Shown here: one piece after another, positions 6,480 through 13,527 of the stretch
Numbering within the stretch: the stretch's first letter is position 1
Layout of the letters: each line of letters opens with the position of its first letter
Assembly: GCA_036524005.1 (NCBI GenBank)
Contig: DATDDB010000001.1
Coordinates: 1 to 17,296, forward strand
Length of the DNA stretch: 17,296 nucleotides
Source of the DNA: DATDDB01 sp036524005
GTDB taxonomy: Bacteria; Pseudomonadota; Gammaproteobacteria; Burkholderiales; Gallionellaceae
Direction of reading: 5' to 3'
Position numbers and translations under genes: made by a program
The notes under the pieces: generated by a model
The model's input: only the letters and a program-made list of their open reading frames with translations
What the model was told of the DNA's origin: nothing
The model's database searches: none

Positions 6480-7177
6480 GGGGTGAAAACTATCGCGGTC
6501 AGGGCCTGCGTGAATTTGCCGCCATCCGGCTCGGTGATTACCAGCTTGTATGGAAAATTATAATGATCGACGGCAACCCAAATTTCCGTGCGGCTGGCAT
6601 TCTTTTCGGGCGGGGTGACTAGATACGCCGCCTTGAACGTGCCAAGCGGGACGGTTACGCTCTGGTCGTGCGCAATGTTGTAGGTATAGTCGTCCACCTT
6701 GCTGCCGTTGGTCATGTAAAACCTCAGCACATGCATTTCGCGCAGCGGCAGGAACATCAACTGGTACATCGCGCTCAGCCTGTCCTGTGTGCCGGCGGGC
6801 AGCGGCAGTGTGCGCTGCCCCGCCTTGTCACTGAGGGTGATCTGGCGTTTCTCCCAATTCAAATCGGCGCGCGCATTGCGGTCCTCATCCACTTTGCGCT
6901 TGCTGGTATAAGTGGCCGGACGCAACCCTTGTGCGGTAACCCCCCCCGAACTGTTTACCCATATGGTTTCCGGCTTGAGGATGGTAAGCGGCCATACCGC
7001 GTGGCTGACGCTCTCCAAAGTGTAACGGTCTTGCTGGCGGACAAAAGTTTCGGTCATGGTGGCGACCTTGACGCCGCCCTTGAGCACATCGTAATGCGCT
7101 TCGATTCTGCTTGGCGTGGCAGCCAGAAGCGGGTTGCTCAGGCACGACAGCATGCAGGCAAGCAGTATGCGATACAT
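6476..7177 (-). CDS. Secreted DUF3108 protein
   Basis: This 233-residue protein has a signal peptide (MYRILLACMLSCLSNPLLAA), so it is expected in the periplasm. The DUF3108 domain fills the mature part; PAGTQDRLSAMYQL and the closing IWVAVDHYNFPYKLVI match the next gene's domain (PAGTQDTLSLLYQL, VWLASDYHLLPVRF), so the two are tandem paralogues. The frame opens farther upstream, but the ATG at 7177 shares one base with the purN stop codon (TAATG), fits coupled translation and begins the signal peptide, so it is the start. Reaction and partner are unknown. Confidence 0.88.
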   Translation of the reverse strand: MYRILLACMLSCLSNPLLAATPSRIEAHYDVLKGGVKVATMTETFVRQQDRYTLESVSHAVWPLTILKPETIWVNSSGGVTAQGLRPATYTSKRKVDEDRNARADLNWEKRQITLSDKAGQRTLPLPAGTQDRLSAMYQLMFLPLREMHVLRFYMTNGSKVDDYTYNIAHDQSVTVPLGTFKAAYLVTPPEKNASRTEIWVAVDHYNFPYKLVITEPDGGKFTQALTAIVFTP

Positions 7178-7806
7178 TACTCGAGTCCGGGTGAAATCAG
7201 GGCTGGCCCGGGCTGCTCCAGCAGGCTGGAACTGATCCTGCCATCCGCGCCCAGCGCAACGCGCCCTGTGCATAGCCAATGGATCGCTTGCGGGTAGATG
7301 CGGTGCTCTTCGCGCAACACGCGCTCGTTCAGCGTCTCGGGCGTATCATCCCTGAGCACCGGCACGGCAGCCTGGATGATGATCGGGCCATGATCCAGAT
7401 CGCTGGTGACGAAGTGCACCGTGCAGCCATGAATTTTCACGCCGTCCTGCAGTGCGCGCTGGTGCGTGTCCAGGCCGCCGTATGCAGGCAGCAGGGAAGG
7501 ATGGATGTTGATCAAGCGCCTGTGGTAGCGCTCCACGAATTCCGGCGTGAGAATGCGCATGAATCCTGCCAGCACCAGCAGATCCGGCCGGTAAGCGTCG
7601 ATTGCTTCCGCCAGCGCGGCATCGAAGGCGGAACGAGTGGGATATTTGCGGTGCTCGATCACCACAGCCGGAATGTCATGTTCGCGCGCAATATCCAGCC
7701 CTTTGGCGTCAGCCCGGTTGCTGATGACCGCCGCGATGCGGCATGGCAGGCGCGCCTGCAGGATGGATTGCAGATTGCTCCCGCGCCCGGAAATCAGGAC
7801 GACCAC
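7177..7806 (-). CDS. purN: Phosphoribosylglycinamide formyltransferase (GART 1)
   Basis: The enzyme transfers the formyl group of 10-formyltetrahydrofolate to GAR in step 3 of purine synthesis, in the cytosol. Diagnostic parts are the phosphate-binding VVVLISGRGSN at the N-terminus, NIHPSLLPAYGG (N100, H102 catalytic) and SDLDHGP (D138 catalytic), numbered from the start used here. The start is uncertain. The GTG at 7806 gives 209 residues, close to the usual about 212, with a weak GGA ahead of it. The ATG at 7875 would add 23 unconserved residues and overlap purM by 26 nt. Either way the gene directly follows purM, and its stop is coupled to the start of the DUF3108 gene. Confidence 0.93.
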   Translation of the reverse strand: MVVLISGRGSNLQSILQARLPCRIAAVISNRADAKGLDIAREHDIPAVVIEHRKYPTRSAFDAALAEAIDAYRPDLLVLAGFMRILTPEFVERYHRRLINIHPSLLPAYGGLDTHQRALQDGVKIHGCTVHFVTSDLDHGPIIIQAAVPVLRDDTPETLNERVLREEHRIYPQAIHWLCTGRVALGADGRISSSLLEQPGPALISPGLE

Positions 7807-7849
7807 CGTTTTATCCGGCTGGTCAGCCCCCTCCGGGCCGGCAGACGCG

Positions 7850-8890
7850 TCAGCGGACCTGTGTCTGCGCCTCATCGCCCTGCCGCGCCCTGATTTCGCC
7901 GATGGCCCATACCGTTTCGCCGGATGCTTCGAGTTGTTTGCGTGCGGCCTCCGCATCGGCGCGGGCTACGACCACCACCATGCCGATGCCGCAATTGAAG
8001 GTACGGTACATTTCCTGTTGCTCGACATTGCCCATGGTGCGCAGCCAGTCGAACAGCTTGGGCGTGCGCCAGGTTTTCCCGTCCAGTTGGGCGACCGTAT
8101 TCTCCGGCAGCACACGCGGGATGTTTTCCAGCAGGCCGCCGCCGGTGATATGGGCCATGCCTTTCACTTTGATCTGCTGCATCAGCGCCAGCAAGGGCTT
8201 CACGTAGATGCGGGTGGGCGCCATGATGCAGTCGGCCAGGGTACGCGCACCGTCGAATGGGGCATTCAGGTCGGGCTGGCTGCGCTCGATGATTTTGCGC
8301 ACCAGCGAGTAGCCGTTGGAATGCGCACCATTGGATGCCAGGCCCAGCACCACGTCGCCCGGCTGGATGTCTCGCCCGGTGATGATTTGGGCCTTTTCCA
8401 CCACGCCCACGGCAAAACCGGCCAGGTCGTACTCTCCCACCGGATACATGCCCGGCATTTCCGCGGTTTCGCCACCGATCAGGGCGCAGCCTGCTTGTTC
8501 GCAGCCTAGGGCAATTCCCTTGATCACTTCGGTGGCGGCATCCACGTTCAGCTTGCCACAAGCAAAATAATCCAGGAAAAACAATGGCTCGGCGCCTTGC
8601 ACCAGGATGTCGTTCACGCTCATCGCCACCAAGTCTATGCCCACGCTATCGTGACGGTTCAGTTCAAACGCCAGCTTCAGCTTGGTGCCCACGCCATCCG
8701 TGCCGGACACCAGCACCGGTTCGCGGTATTTTTTGGAAATCTCCACCAATGCGCCAAAGCCGCCGATGCCGCCCAGCACTTCGGGGCGCATGGTGCGCTT
8801 GGCAAAAGGCTTGATGTTCTCGACCAGGCGGTCGCCTGCGTCTATATCCACTCCGGCATCGCGGTAGGAAAGGGGGTTTTTCTGGCTCAA
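7850..8890 (-). CDS. purM: Phosphoribosylformylglycinamidine cyclo-ligase (AIR synthetase)
   Basis: This enzyme closes the imidazole ring of FGAM with ATP to make AIR, step 5 of purine synthesis. Family signatures are LSYRDAGVDIDAGD at the N-terminus, SGTDGVGTKLKLAFELN, VNDILVQGAEPLFFLDY, IGGETAEMPGMY and GGGLLENIPRVLP. The reading frame runs upstream to 9040, but those residues look unlike PurM. The TTG at 8890, preceded by GAG at 8 nt, gives 346 residues starting MSQKNPLSYRDAGVDI, which is the family length (E. coli PurM is 345). This leaves a 92-nt divergent region to the permease gene. It is the first gene of the minus-strand run, followed by purN. Confidence 0.96.
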   Translation of the reverse strand: MSQKNPLSYRDAGVDIDAGDRLVENIKPFAKRTMRPEVLGGIGGFGALVEISKKYREPVLVSGTDGVGTKLKLAFELNRHDSVGIDLVAMSVNDILVQGAEPLFFLDYFACGKLNVDAATEVIKGIALGCEQAGCALIGGETAEMPGMYPVGEYDLAGFAVGVVEKAQIITGRDIQPGDVVLGLASNGAHSNGYSLVRKIIERSQPDLNAPFDGARTLADCIMAPTRIYVKPLLALMQQIKVKGMAHITGGGLLENIPRVLPENTVAQLDGKTWRTPKLFDWLRTMGNVEQQEMYRTFNCGIGMVVVVARADAEAARKQLEASGETVWAIGEIRARQGDEAQTQVR

Positions 8891-8932
8891 GTTGAGTTCT
8901 CGCTTTCTTCGGGATAAAGTGCCGGAAGTTCT

Positions 8933-8961
8933 GTAGTACCGGAGCTTATATTGAAATTCAA
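8933..8961 (-). promoter_or_regulatory. Candidate purM promoter in the divergent region
   Basis: The minus strand reads TTGAAT (8961-8956), 17 nt, then TACTAC (8938-8933), a weak -10. The -35 overlaps a perfect 11-bp palindrome TTGAAATTCAA (8951-8961) that could be an operator. No convincing plus-strand promoter for the permease was found in 8891-8982. Confidence 0.3.
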
Positions 8962-8982
8962 CAAGGGCGGATTTTACCTCAA

Positions 8983-10038
8983 ATGACCCAGGAACGTTCT
9001 GCTGTACTGCAAGGACTGGTCGGCGCGGCGCTATTGGCATGGCTGACCTATTTGCTCAGGCCCATCCTCACCCCGTTTGTGGCGGCCGCCATCCTGGCCT
9101 ACCTGTGTGCGCCGCTGGCGAACTGGCTGAGCGCCCGCACGCCGCGCGCGGTGGCCGCATTGACCGTGATGCTGCTGCTTTTCGGGGCGATCGTTTCGTT
9201 CATGCTGCTGCTGGTGCCGGTGGTGCAGCGTGAAGTGGCAATGTTCACGGCGCGACTGCCGGTGCTGGTCGAGAGCCTGCGCATCAGGCTCATACCCATT
9301 CTGCAGCAATATATGCCGCTCGTCGCCCAGTGGGATGGAGAAGCCTTGCGGAATATGCTGACCCTGCAATGGCAGCAAAGCGCGGGCAATGTGGCGGACA
9401 AAATGCTTCCCTGGCTGGGCGGCGGCAGTGCGGCCCTGCTCAACCTGCTGATGAACGTGGTGCTGCTGCCGGTAGTGCTGTTCTACCTGCTGCGCGACTG
9501 GCCGGTGATACTGGAGCGCATCGAGGAACTGGTGCCGCACCGCTGGAACAGGCTGGTATCCCAGCTGGCAACGGAGGCCGATGCCGTGCTGTCCGAGTTC
9601 CTGCGCGGCCAGATCGTCGTCATGCTGGTGATGAGCGCGTTCTACATGGTCGGATTGTGGATTGCCGGACTGCAGTTTTCCCTGCCGATCGGGCTGATTG
9701 CCGGCTTGCTGGTATTCATCCCCTATGTCGGCATGATCACCGGGCTGGTGCTGGCGACGATAGCCGCCGCCACTCAATTCACCTCATTCGGCAGCATGCT
9801 GCTGGTGTGGGCGGTATTCGGCGCCGGGCAGTTGCTGGAGGGCATGGTGATCACCCCCAGACTGGTGGGCGAACGCATAGGCCTGCACCCGCTGGCGGTA
9901 ATATTTGCGCTGCTCGCATTCGGGCAAATGTTCGGTTTCTTCGGCGTATTGCTGGCACTGCCGGTATCAGCGGTCCTGCTGGTAGGATTGCGCCATGCAA
10001 GAAACCATTACTTATCCAGCCCTCTGTACCGCGAATGA
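8983..10038 (+). CDS. AI-2E/PerM-family membrane permease
   Basis: The 351-residue polytopic inner-membrane protein has about eight hydrophobic segments. Two come before residue 50, two lie at about 57-82, followed by a soluble stretch rich in charged residues (about 80-150), and the rest are in the C-terminal half. Family features include VLFYLLRDWP, IPYVGMITGLVLA, GQLLEGMVITPRLVGERIGLHP and FGFFGVLLALP. The family is named for the putative AI-2 exporter TqsA, but members transport different things and some act in Na+/H+ exchange, so the substrate is not assigned. It diverges from purM and overlaps hda by 4 nt (ATGA), a neighbourhood common in betaproteobacteria. Confidence 0.9.
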   Translation: MTQERSAVLQGLVGAALLAWLTYLLRPILTPFVAAAILAYLCAPLANWLSARTPRAVAALTVMLLLFGAIVSFMLLLVPVVQREVAMFTARLPVLVESLRIRLIPILQQYMPLVAQWDGEALRNMLTLQWQQSAGNVADKMLPWLGGGSAALLNLLMNVVLLPVVLFYLLRDWPVILERIEELVPHRWNRLVSQLATEADAVLSEFLRGQIVVMLVMSAFYMVGLWIAGLQFSLPIGLIAGLLVFIPYVGMITGLVLATIAAATQFTSFGSMLLVWAVFGAGQLLEGMVITPRLVGERIGLHPLAVIFALLAFGQMFGFFGVLLALPVSAVLLVGLRHARNHYLSSPLYRE

Positions 10039-10688
10039 CCCAATTATTGCTCGACATCAGCCCCGCCTGGACGCCCACGCTGGAGAATTTCGTGGCGGGG
10101 CGAAATGTCGAATTGCTTTCCGCGCTGCGCCATGCCCTGTCAGGCGCTGCCAGTGAACGCTGCTTCTACCTGTGGGGCGAGTCCGGCAGCGGCAAGAGCC
10201 ACTTGCTCCAGGCTGCGGTACGTCAGGCGAAGTCCATGGGGCTATCCGCGCAGTATGCCAGGGCAGAGGTGCCGGATGGCGCGCAGGCCGTGGCAGTGGA
10301 TGATGTCGAGTCGCTCGACGATGCAGGGCAGATTGCCCTCTTCGCGCTGTACAACCGCCAGCGCGAAAACGGCGGCATGCTGCTGGTGAGCGGCACTGCG
10401 GCCCCCGCGCATTTGAAGCTGCGCGATGATTTGCGCACCCGGCTCGGCTGGGGGTTGGTATATCAGGTTCAACCGCTGAATGATGCGGAAAAATCCCAGG
10501 CGCTGGAAAACCACGCGCGCGCTCGCGGCTTCGAGCTGCCGCCCGAGGTGGTGCAATACCTGCTGCGCCATGGACGGCGTGACCTGCCCTCGCTGCTCGC
10601 AGTGCTGGATGCACTGGATGCGCAATGTCTGCGCCTGAAGCGCAGCGCATCCGTGCCGCTGCTGAAAGAGGTGATGCGGATCGAGTAA
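10035..10688 (+). CDS. hda: DnaA regulatory inactivator Hda
   Basis: This 217-residue DnaA-like AAA+ protein promotes hydrolysis of DnaA-bound ATP when bound to the DNA-loaded sliding clamp, preventing re-initiation. The N-terminal QLLLDI (3-8) is the clamp-binding peptide, and PTLENFVAGRNVE follows as in DnaA/Hda. Walker A is GESGSGKS (48-55, K54) and Walker B-like AVAVDDVESL lies at about 85-94. It lacks the DnaA DNA-binding domain, as expected. The start ATG overlaps the permease stop by 4 nt, so translation is probably coupled. The neighbouring permease-hda pair supports the call. Confidence 0.93.
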   Translation: MTQLLLDISPAWTPTLENFVAGRNVELLSALRHALSGAASERCFYLWGESGSGKSHLLQAAVRQAKSMGLSAQYARAEVPDGAQAVAVDDVESLDDAGQIALFALYNRQRENGGMLLVSGTAAPAHLKLRDDLRTRLGWGLVYQVQPLNDAEKSQALENHARARGFELPPEVVQYLLRHGRRDLPSLLAVLDALDAQCLRLKRSASVPLLKEVMRIE

Positions 10689-10744
10689 TAGGGCCTATCC
10701 CGGGATGGATGGTTTCGGTCAATTCTGCGACAATCCGCCTCGGC

Positions 10745-10772
10745 TTCAGAAGCACAACCATTTGGGTATAAA
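10745..10772 (+). promoter_or_regulatory. Candidate promoter of the outer-membrane protein gene
   Basis: TTCAGA (10745-10750), 16 nt, TATAAA (10767-10772). Initiation near 10779 gives a leader of about 25 nt with AAGGAG (10793-10798) before the ATG at 10805. Upstream, a perfect 10-bp palindrome ATCCCGGGAT (10697-10706) follows the hda stop. Confidence 0.5.
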
Positions 10773-10804
10773 AGTAATTTATGCGTTTCTTTAAGGAGTT
10801 AGCA

Positions 10805-11434
10805 ATGAGAAAGTCTGCTTTGTTGTCTGCCATGCTGGCGCTGCCTTTGGCAGCTTTGGCTGTTTCTGCCCAGGCGGGAAATGCCGTCGCCGATGTCGAT
10901 GTGCACGCGTCCACTTTGGGCGCGGGGCTGGGCGTCGCCTTCCCGGTGGGCGATTCGGTTGCCGCACGTGTGGGCTTTAACCAGTTCAACCTGAACTTCA
11001 ACACAACAACCACCTCTGCCACCAGCACAATCAACTATACCGGCCACCTGAAACTTTCGACTATCGAACTGCTGGCAGACTGGCACCCCTTCAATGGCCT
11101 GACCCATCTGACCGCTGGCGTGATGGTCAACAACAATAAGCTTGATGCGACCGGTGTCGACCAAGTCACCGGCGGAACGGTCAATAGCACGGTCGCCTTC
11201 AGGAAAGTGGCACCTTACCTTGGCTTCGGCTGGAGCGGACGCGCAAGCAAAACCGGCTGGTCGTTCAAGTCCGACATCGGCGTGCTGTTCCAGGGGGCGC
11301 CCAATGCTGCACTGACCAGCAACAACCCGACCCTCAACGCGAACCTCCCCGCCGAACAGGCGGTGCTGAACGACAAGCTGAAAAACTTCAAATACTACCC
11401 GGTCGTTTCCATCGGGATCGGATACGCCTTCTAG
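10805..11434 (+). CDS. Small outer-membrane beta-barrel protein
   Basis: The 209-residue protein has a clear signal peptide (MRKSALLSAMLALPLAALAV, cleavage likely after SAQA, residue 24). The mature part alternates hydrophobic and polar residues in short strands, with Gly and aromatic residues (LGAGLGVAFPVGDSVAARVG, YLGFGWSG), and ends in Phe (SIGIGYAF), the usual outer-membrane insertion signature. I expect an eight-stranded barrel by size. The ATG at 10781 is in frame but precedes the AAGGAG site, so the start is 10805. It lies alone between hda and the HAD phosphatase, with its own promoter and terminator. The function is unknown. Confidence 0.85.
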   Translation: MRKSALLSAMLALPLAALAVSAQAGNAVADVDVHASTLGAGLGVAFPVGDSVAARVGFNQFNLNFNTTTTSATSTINYTGHLKLSTIELLADWHPFNGLTHLTAGVMVNNNKLDATGVDQVTGGTVNSTVAFRKVAPYLGFGWSGRASKTGWSFKSDIGVLFQGAPNAALTSNNPTLNANLPAEQAVLNDKLKNFKYYPVVSIGIGYAF

Positions 11435-11469
11435 CACCGCTACGGCTTTGTTGTTGCCAAGAAAGCACT

Positions 11470-11501
11470 GGGCCTGCAGGTATAATGCAGGCCCGTTTTT
11501 T
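11470..11501 (+). terminator. Terminator of the outer-membrane protein gene
   Basis: Perfect 9-bp stem GGGCCTGCA (11470-11478) / TGCAGGCCC (11486-11494), 7-nt loop, followed by GTTTTTT (11495-11501). It ends only 17 nt before the next start codon. Confidence 0.9.
11481..11486 (+). promoter_or_regulatory. Consensus -10 (TATAAT) inside the terminator loop
   Basis: A perfect TATAAT lies in the loop of the preceding terminator, about 32 nt ahead of the HAD gene. The best -35 (TTGCCA, 11454-11459) is 21 nt away, which is too far, so the promoter is uncertain. If used, initiation near 11493 would give a leader that lacks the 5' half of the hairpin. Confidence 0.4.
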
Positions 11502-11517
11502 AGGATGGAGTGGTATC

Positions 11518-12180
11518 GTGAAACTGGCTTTATTCGACCTGGATAACACCCTGTTGACCGGCGACAGCGATTTCGAGTGGGCGCAGTTCCTCATCGAACT
11601 CGGGGTGATAGACCGCGAACTGTACGAGGCCAAAAACCAGCATTTCTACGATCAATACAAGGCAGGCACGCTGGATATACACGAATTCCTCGATTTCCAG
11701 CTGAAGCCTCTGTCCCGTCATGCCCGCCGCGTGCTGGACGGATGGCACGAGGAATTCATGCGCAGCAAGGTGCGCGGCATGATGGGCAAGCCCGCCCAGG
11801 ACCTGGTCAACCAGCACCGTGCGGCAGGCGAAATATGCGTCATCATCACAGCCACCAACAGCTTTGTCACTGCGCCGATCGCACATGCATTCGGCGTGGA
11901 GCACTTGATCGCCACCGAACCGGAGCAAATCAACGGTGAATTCACCGGGCGCGTGGCGGGCACACCCAGTTTTCGCGAGGGCAAGATCACGCGCCTGGAA
12001 AACTGGATGGGCGAACGCGGCTGGAATTGGGACAGCTTCAGCGACACCACTTTCTACAGCGATTCACAGAACGACTTGCCGTTGCTGAGCAAGGTCAAGC
12101 ATCCGGTGGCGGTGGACCCGGACGCCACGTTGCGCGCCCATGCCGTACAACACGGCTGGCACATTATCAGCCTGCGCTGA
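11518..12180 (+). CDS. HAD-IB family phosphatase (SerB-like)
   Basis: The 220-residue cytosolic hydrolase has all HAD motifs: FDLDNT (D7 nucleophile, D9 acid/base), motif II T111 in IITATN, and motif IV YSDSQNDLPLL with D182 and D186 for Mg2+. It belongs to the HAD-IB group with phosphoserine phosphatase-like members (HAD-SF-IB-hyp1 type); some betaproteobacterial members are annotated as histidinol-phosphatase, so the substrate is open. The start is GTG 11518, preceded by GGAG at 7 nt; the upstream TTG-like part of the frame overlaps the terminator. The aspartyl protease gene follows 22 nt later. A HAD gene between hda and pcnB is common in betaproteobacteria. Confidence 0.9.
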   Translation: MKLALFDLDNTLLTGDSDFEWAQFLIELGVIDRELYEAKNQHFYDQYKAGTLDIHEFLDFQLKPLSRHARRVLDGWHEEFMRSKVRGMMGKPAQDLVNQHRAAGEICVIITATNSFVTAPIAHAFGVEHLIATEPEQINGEFTGRVAGTPSFREGKITRLENWMGERGWNWDSFSDTTFYSDSQNDLPLLSKVKHPVAVDPDATLRAHAVQHGWHIISLR

Positions 12181-12202
12181 TTACGCTGAAAGAGGTGTCT
12201 GC

Positions 12203-12721
12203 ATGAAACCTGTTCTGTGCATTCTGTTATTGCTTCCCGGCCTTTCATGGGCTGCAACCTATAAATGCGTGGACCAGGAGGGCAAGGTCACCTACAGCTC
12301 CAAGCCCTGCGGCAAGAATGCTCAGGAGATGCATTTTCGTGACGACCATGTCCCCGCCGAGAGCAAGCTGCAGGTGCACATGGACGCAAGCCGCAGTTAC
12401 CGCACCTCCGGCACGGTAAACGGCCGGTCCGTCACCTTCGTGATCGACACCGGCGCATCCAGGACATCCATCTCGCAGTCGGTGGCCGAGGCAGCCGGAA
12501 TCAAGGAATGTCTCGCCGCAAGCGTCACCGCAACCGCAGGCGGATTGGTGCGCTCCTGCATTGCCACCGTATCGGAAATCACCTTCGGCACTTTCCATGT
12601 CCGCAACCTGCAGGTCATGGTCATGCCTAACATGCCGGTCGATGCATTGCTGGGCATGGATGTGCTTGGACGCATGAAGATCCAGCAGGAATTCGAGGTG
12701 TTGTCCATCTCCAGCCAGTGA
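12203..12721 (+). CDS. Secreted DUF4124 + retropepsin-like aspartic protease
   Basis: The 172-residue protein has a signal peptide (about 1-18, MKPVLCILLLLPGLSWAA). A short DUF4124 module follows (YKCVDQEGKVTYSSKPC, 20-36), whose two cysteines may form a disulfide. Residues about 60-170 are a retropepsin-like clan AA protease (TIGR02281 type): catalytic VIDTGAS with D82, a flap-like ATATAGG region near 107-114, and ALLGMDVLGRM (148-158). One catalytic Asp per chain implies activity as a homodimer. It is expected in the periplasm or envelope. ATG 12203 has GAGG at 7 nt. It is probably co-transcribed with the HAD gene 22 nt upstream. Confidence 0.9.
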   Translation: MKPVLCILLLLPGLSWAATYKCVDQEGKVTYSSKPCGKNAQEMHFRDDHVPAESKLQVHMDASRSYRTSGTVNGRSVTFVIDTGASRTSISQSVAEAAGIKECLAASVTATAGGLVRSCIATVSEITFGTFHVRNLQVMVMPNMPVDALLGMDVLGRMKIQQEFEVLSISSQ

Positions 12722-12765
12722 GCCCGCTGCCTGCCGGTGCCGCTCTTCCCTGGCTCAGCTCCGGC

Positions 12766-13293
12766 TCATTCCGCATCGCGGGAAACGAGCCTCCTTAATC
12801 CGGCCTTCAGCTCAAAGTACAGGGTGCGTATGCTCTGCCTGACGCGCTGGTAGGCTTGCCAACGATCGAGAAAGGCGTGGATGCGGTTGCGGTAATACAT
12901 GACCCACTCATACAGGCGCTCGAACCATCCCAGCTGCATGAGCGCGGGGCGGGTGAGGTTGAAGATGCGCGAAAACAAGGCAAAGCCGGCAATCTTGGCA
13001 AAAATGAACACCCCGCTGCCTATCATCCAGTGCCCGGTGGCGATGGCATGCAGGCCGAGCAGCTTGGCCGGCAGGAAAATGGCGCTGGGCAAAATGAAGG
13101 CCAGGAATGCCCAGCGCGGCGGCAGGCCGGCGATGTGTTTTTCCACGGCATGCACGGCGCGAACCGCTCCCAGCCGGGCCATGAATCGGGCGGTCCAGTC
13201 CCAGATAAATTCCTCGATCAGGAACACGGCGGCGGCCAGCCACACGAAGGGGGCTAACAGGTAATGCTTCAGCTTTTGCAGTGCGGGCTTCAT
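12766..13293 (-). CDS. Predicted inner-membrane protein, unknown
   Basis: This 175-residue protein has three hydrophobic segments: LLAPFVWLAAAVFLIEEFIW (about 12-31), WAFLAFILPSAIFLPAKLLG (about 62-82) and MIGSGVFIFAKIAGFALFSR (about 91-110). A long basic amphipathic C-terminus follows (about 120-175, many Arg with Trp/Tyr). I do not recognise a named family. The frame opens at TTG 13317, but ATG 13293 is preceded by AGGGAG at the right distance. It faces the protease gene (44-nt gap, no clear terminator) and diverges from pcnB across a 234-nt gap containing tandem repeats. Confidence 0.82.
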   Translation of the reverse strand: MKPALQKLKHYLLAPFVWLAAAVFLIEEFIWDWTARFMARLGAVRAVHAVEKHIAGLPPRWAFLAFILPSAIFLPAKLLGLHAIATGHWMIGSGVFIFAKIAGFALFSRIFNLTRPALMQLGWFERLYEWVMYYRNRIHAFLDRWQAYQRVRQSIRTLYFELKAGLRRLVSRDAE

Positions 13294-13330
13294 GCGGCTC
13301 CCTGAAAAGTTGTGCAACGCGGGATTCTAT

Positions 13331-13386
13331 CTCACGGTTCGATTTTTGGCTCAGGTTCGATTTCTGGCTCACGGTTCGATTTCGGG
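13331..13386. repeat. Three tandem 18-19 bp repeats
   Basis: Copies are CTCACGGTTCGATTTTTGG (13331-13349), CTCAGGTTCGATTTCTGG (13350-13367) and CTCACGGTTCGATTTCGGG (13368-13386). They lie end to end between divergent genes, 38 nt upstream of the membrane-protein start. They could be operator sites or slippage products. Confidence 0.8.
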
Positions 13387-13433
13387 GTAGCCCGAATGTT
13401 CCTCACGCAGGATTACCACCGGGCAAAATCGGG

Positions 13434-13473
13434 CAGGGAACCCCCTTCCCTGGCTGCACCACAGCACAGGGAA
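13434..13473 (+). repeat. Alternative hairpins upstream of pcnB
   Basis: CAGGGAA (13434-13440), TTCCCTG (13446-13452) and CAGGGAA (13467-13473) form two mutually exclusive hairpins. The first pair has a CCCCC loop. The second adds GCTG (13453-13456) / CAGC (13462-13465) with loop CACCA and one bulged A. They lie ahead of the -10 at 13492. Confidence 0.6.
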
Positions 13474-13491
13474 CGGCCTGCCGCGACAGTG

Positions 13492-13497
13492 TATAAT
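13492..13497 (+). promoter_or_regulatory. Consensus -10 for pcnB
   Basis: A perfect TATAAT lies 30 nt before the pcnB ATG. No good -35 is seen at 16-18 nt, so activation may be needed. The preceding hairpin (to 13473) occupies the -35 position. Confidence 0.5.
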
Positions 13498-13527
13498 CCG
13501 CACTTAAAGTTGGTTTTCCCGTTGGCA

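Noticed and set aside
9031..9777. 248-codon minus-strand frame opposite the permease
   Set aside because: Gln/His-rich shadow of a membrane-protein gene with no recognisable domain.
13331..13386. tRNA T-arm or CRISPR-like repeats (GGTTCGATT core)
   Set aside because: The flanks do not pair as a T-stem, no acceptor or anticodon arms exist, and the repeats are contiguous with no spacers.
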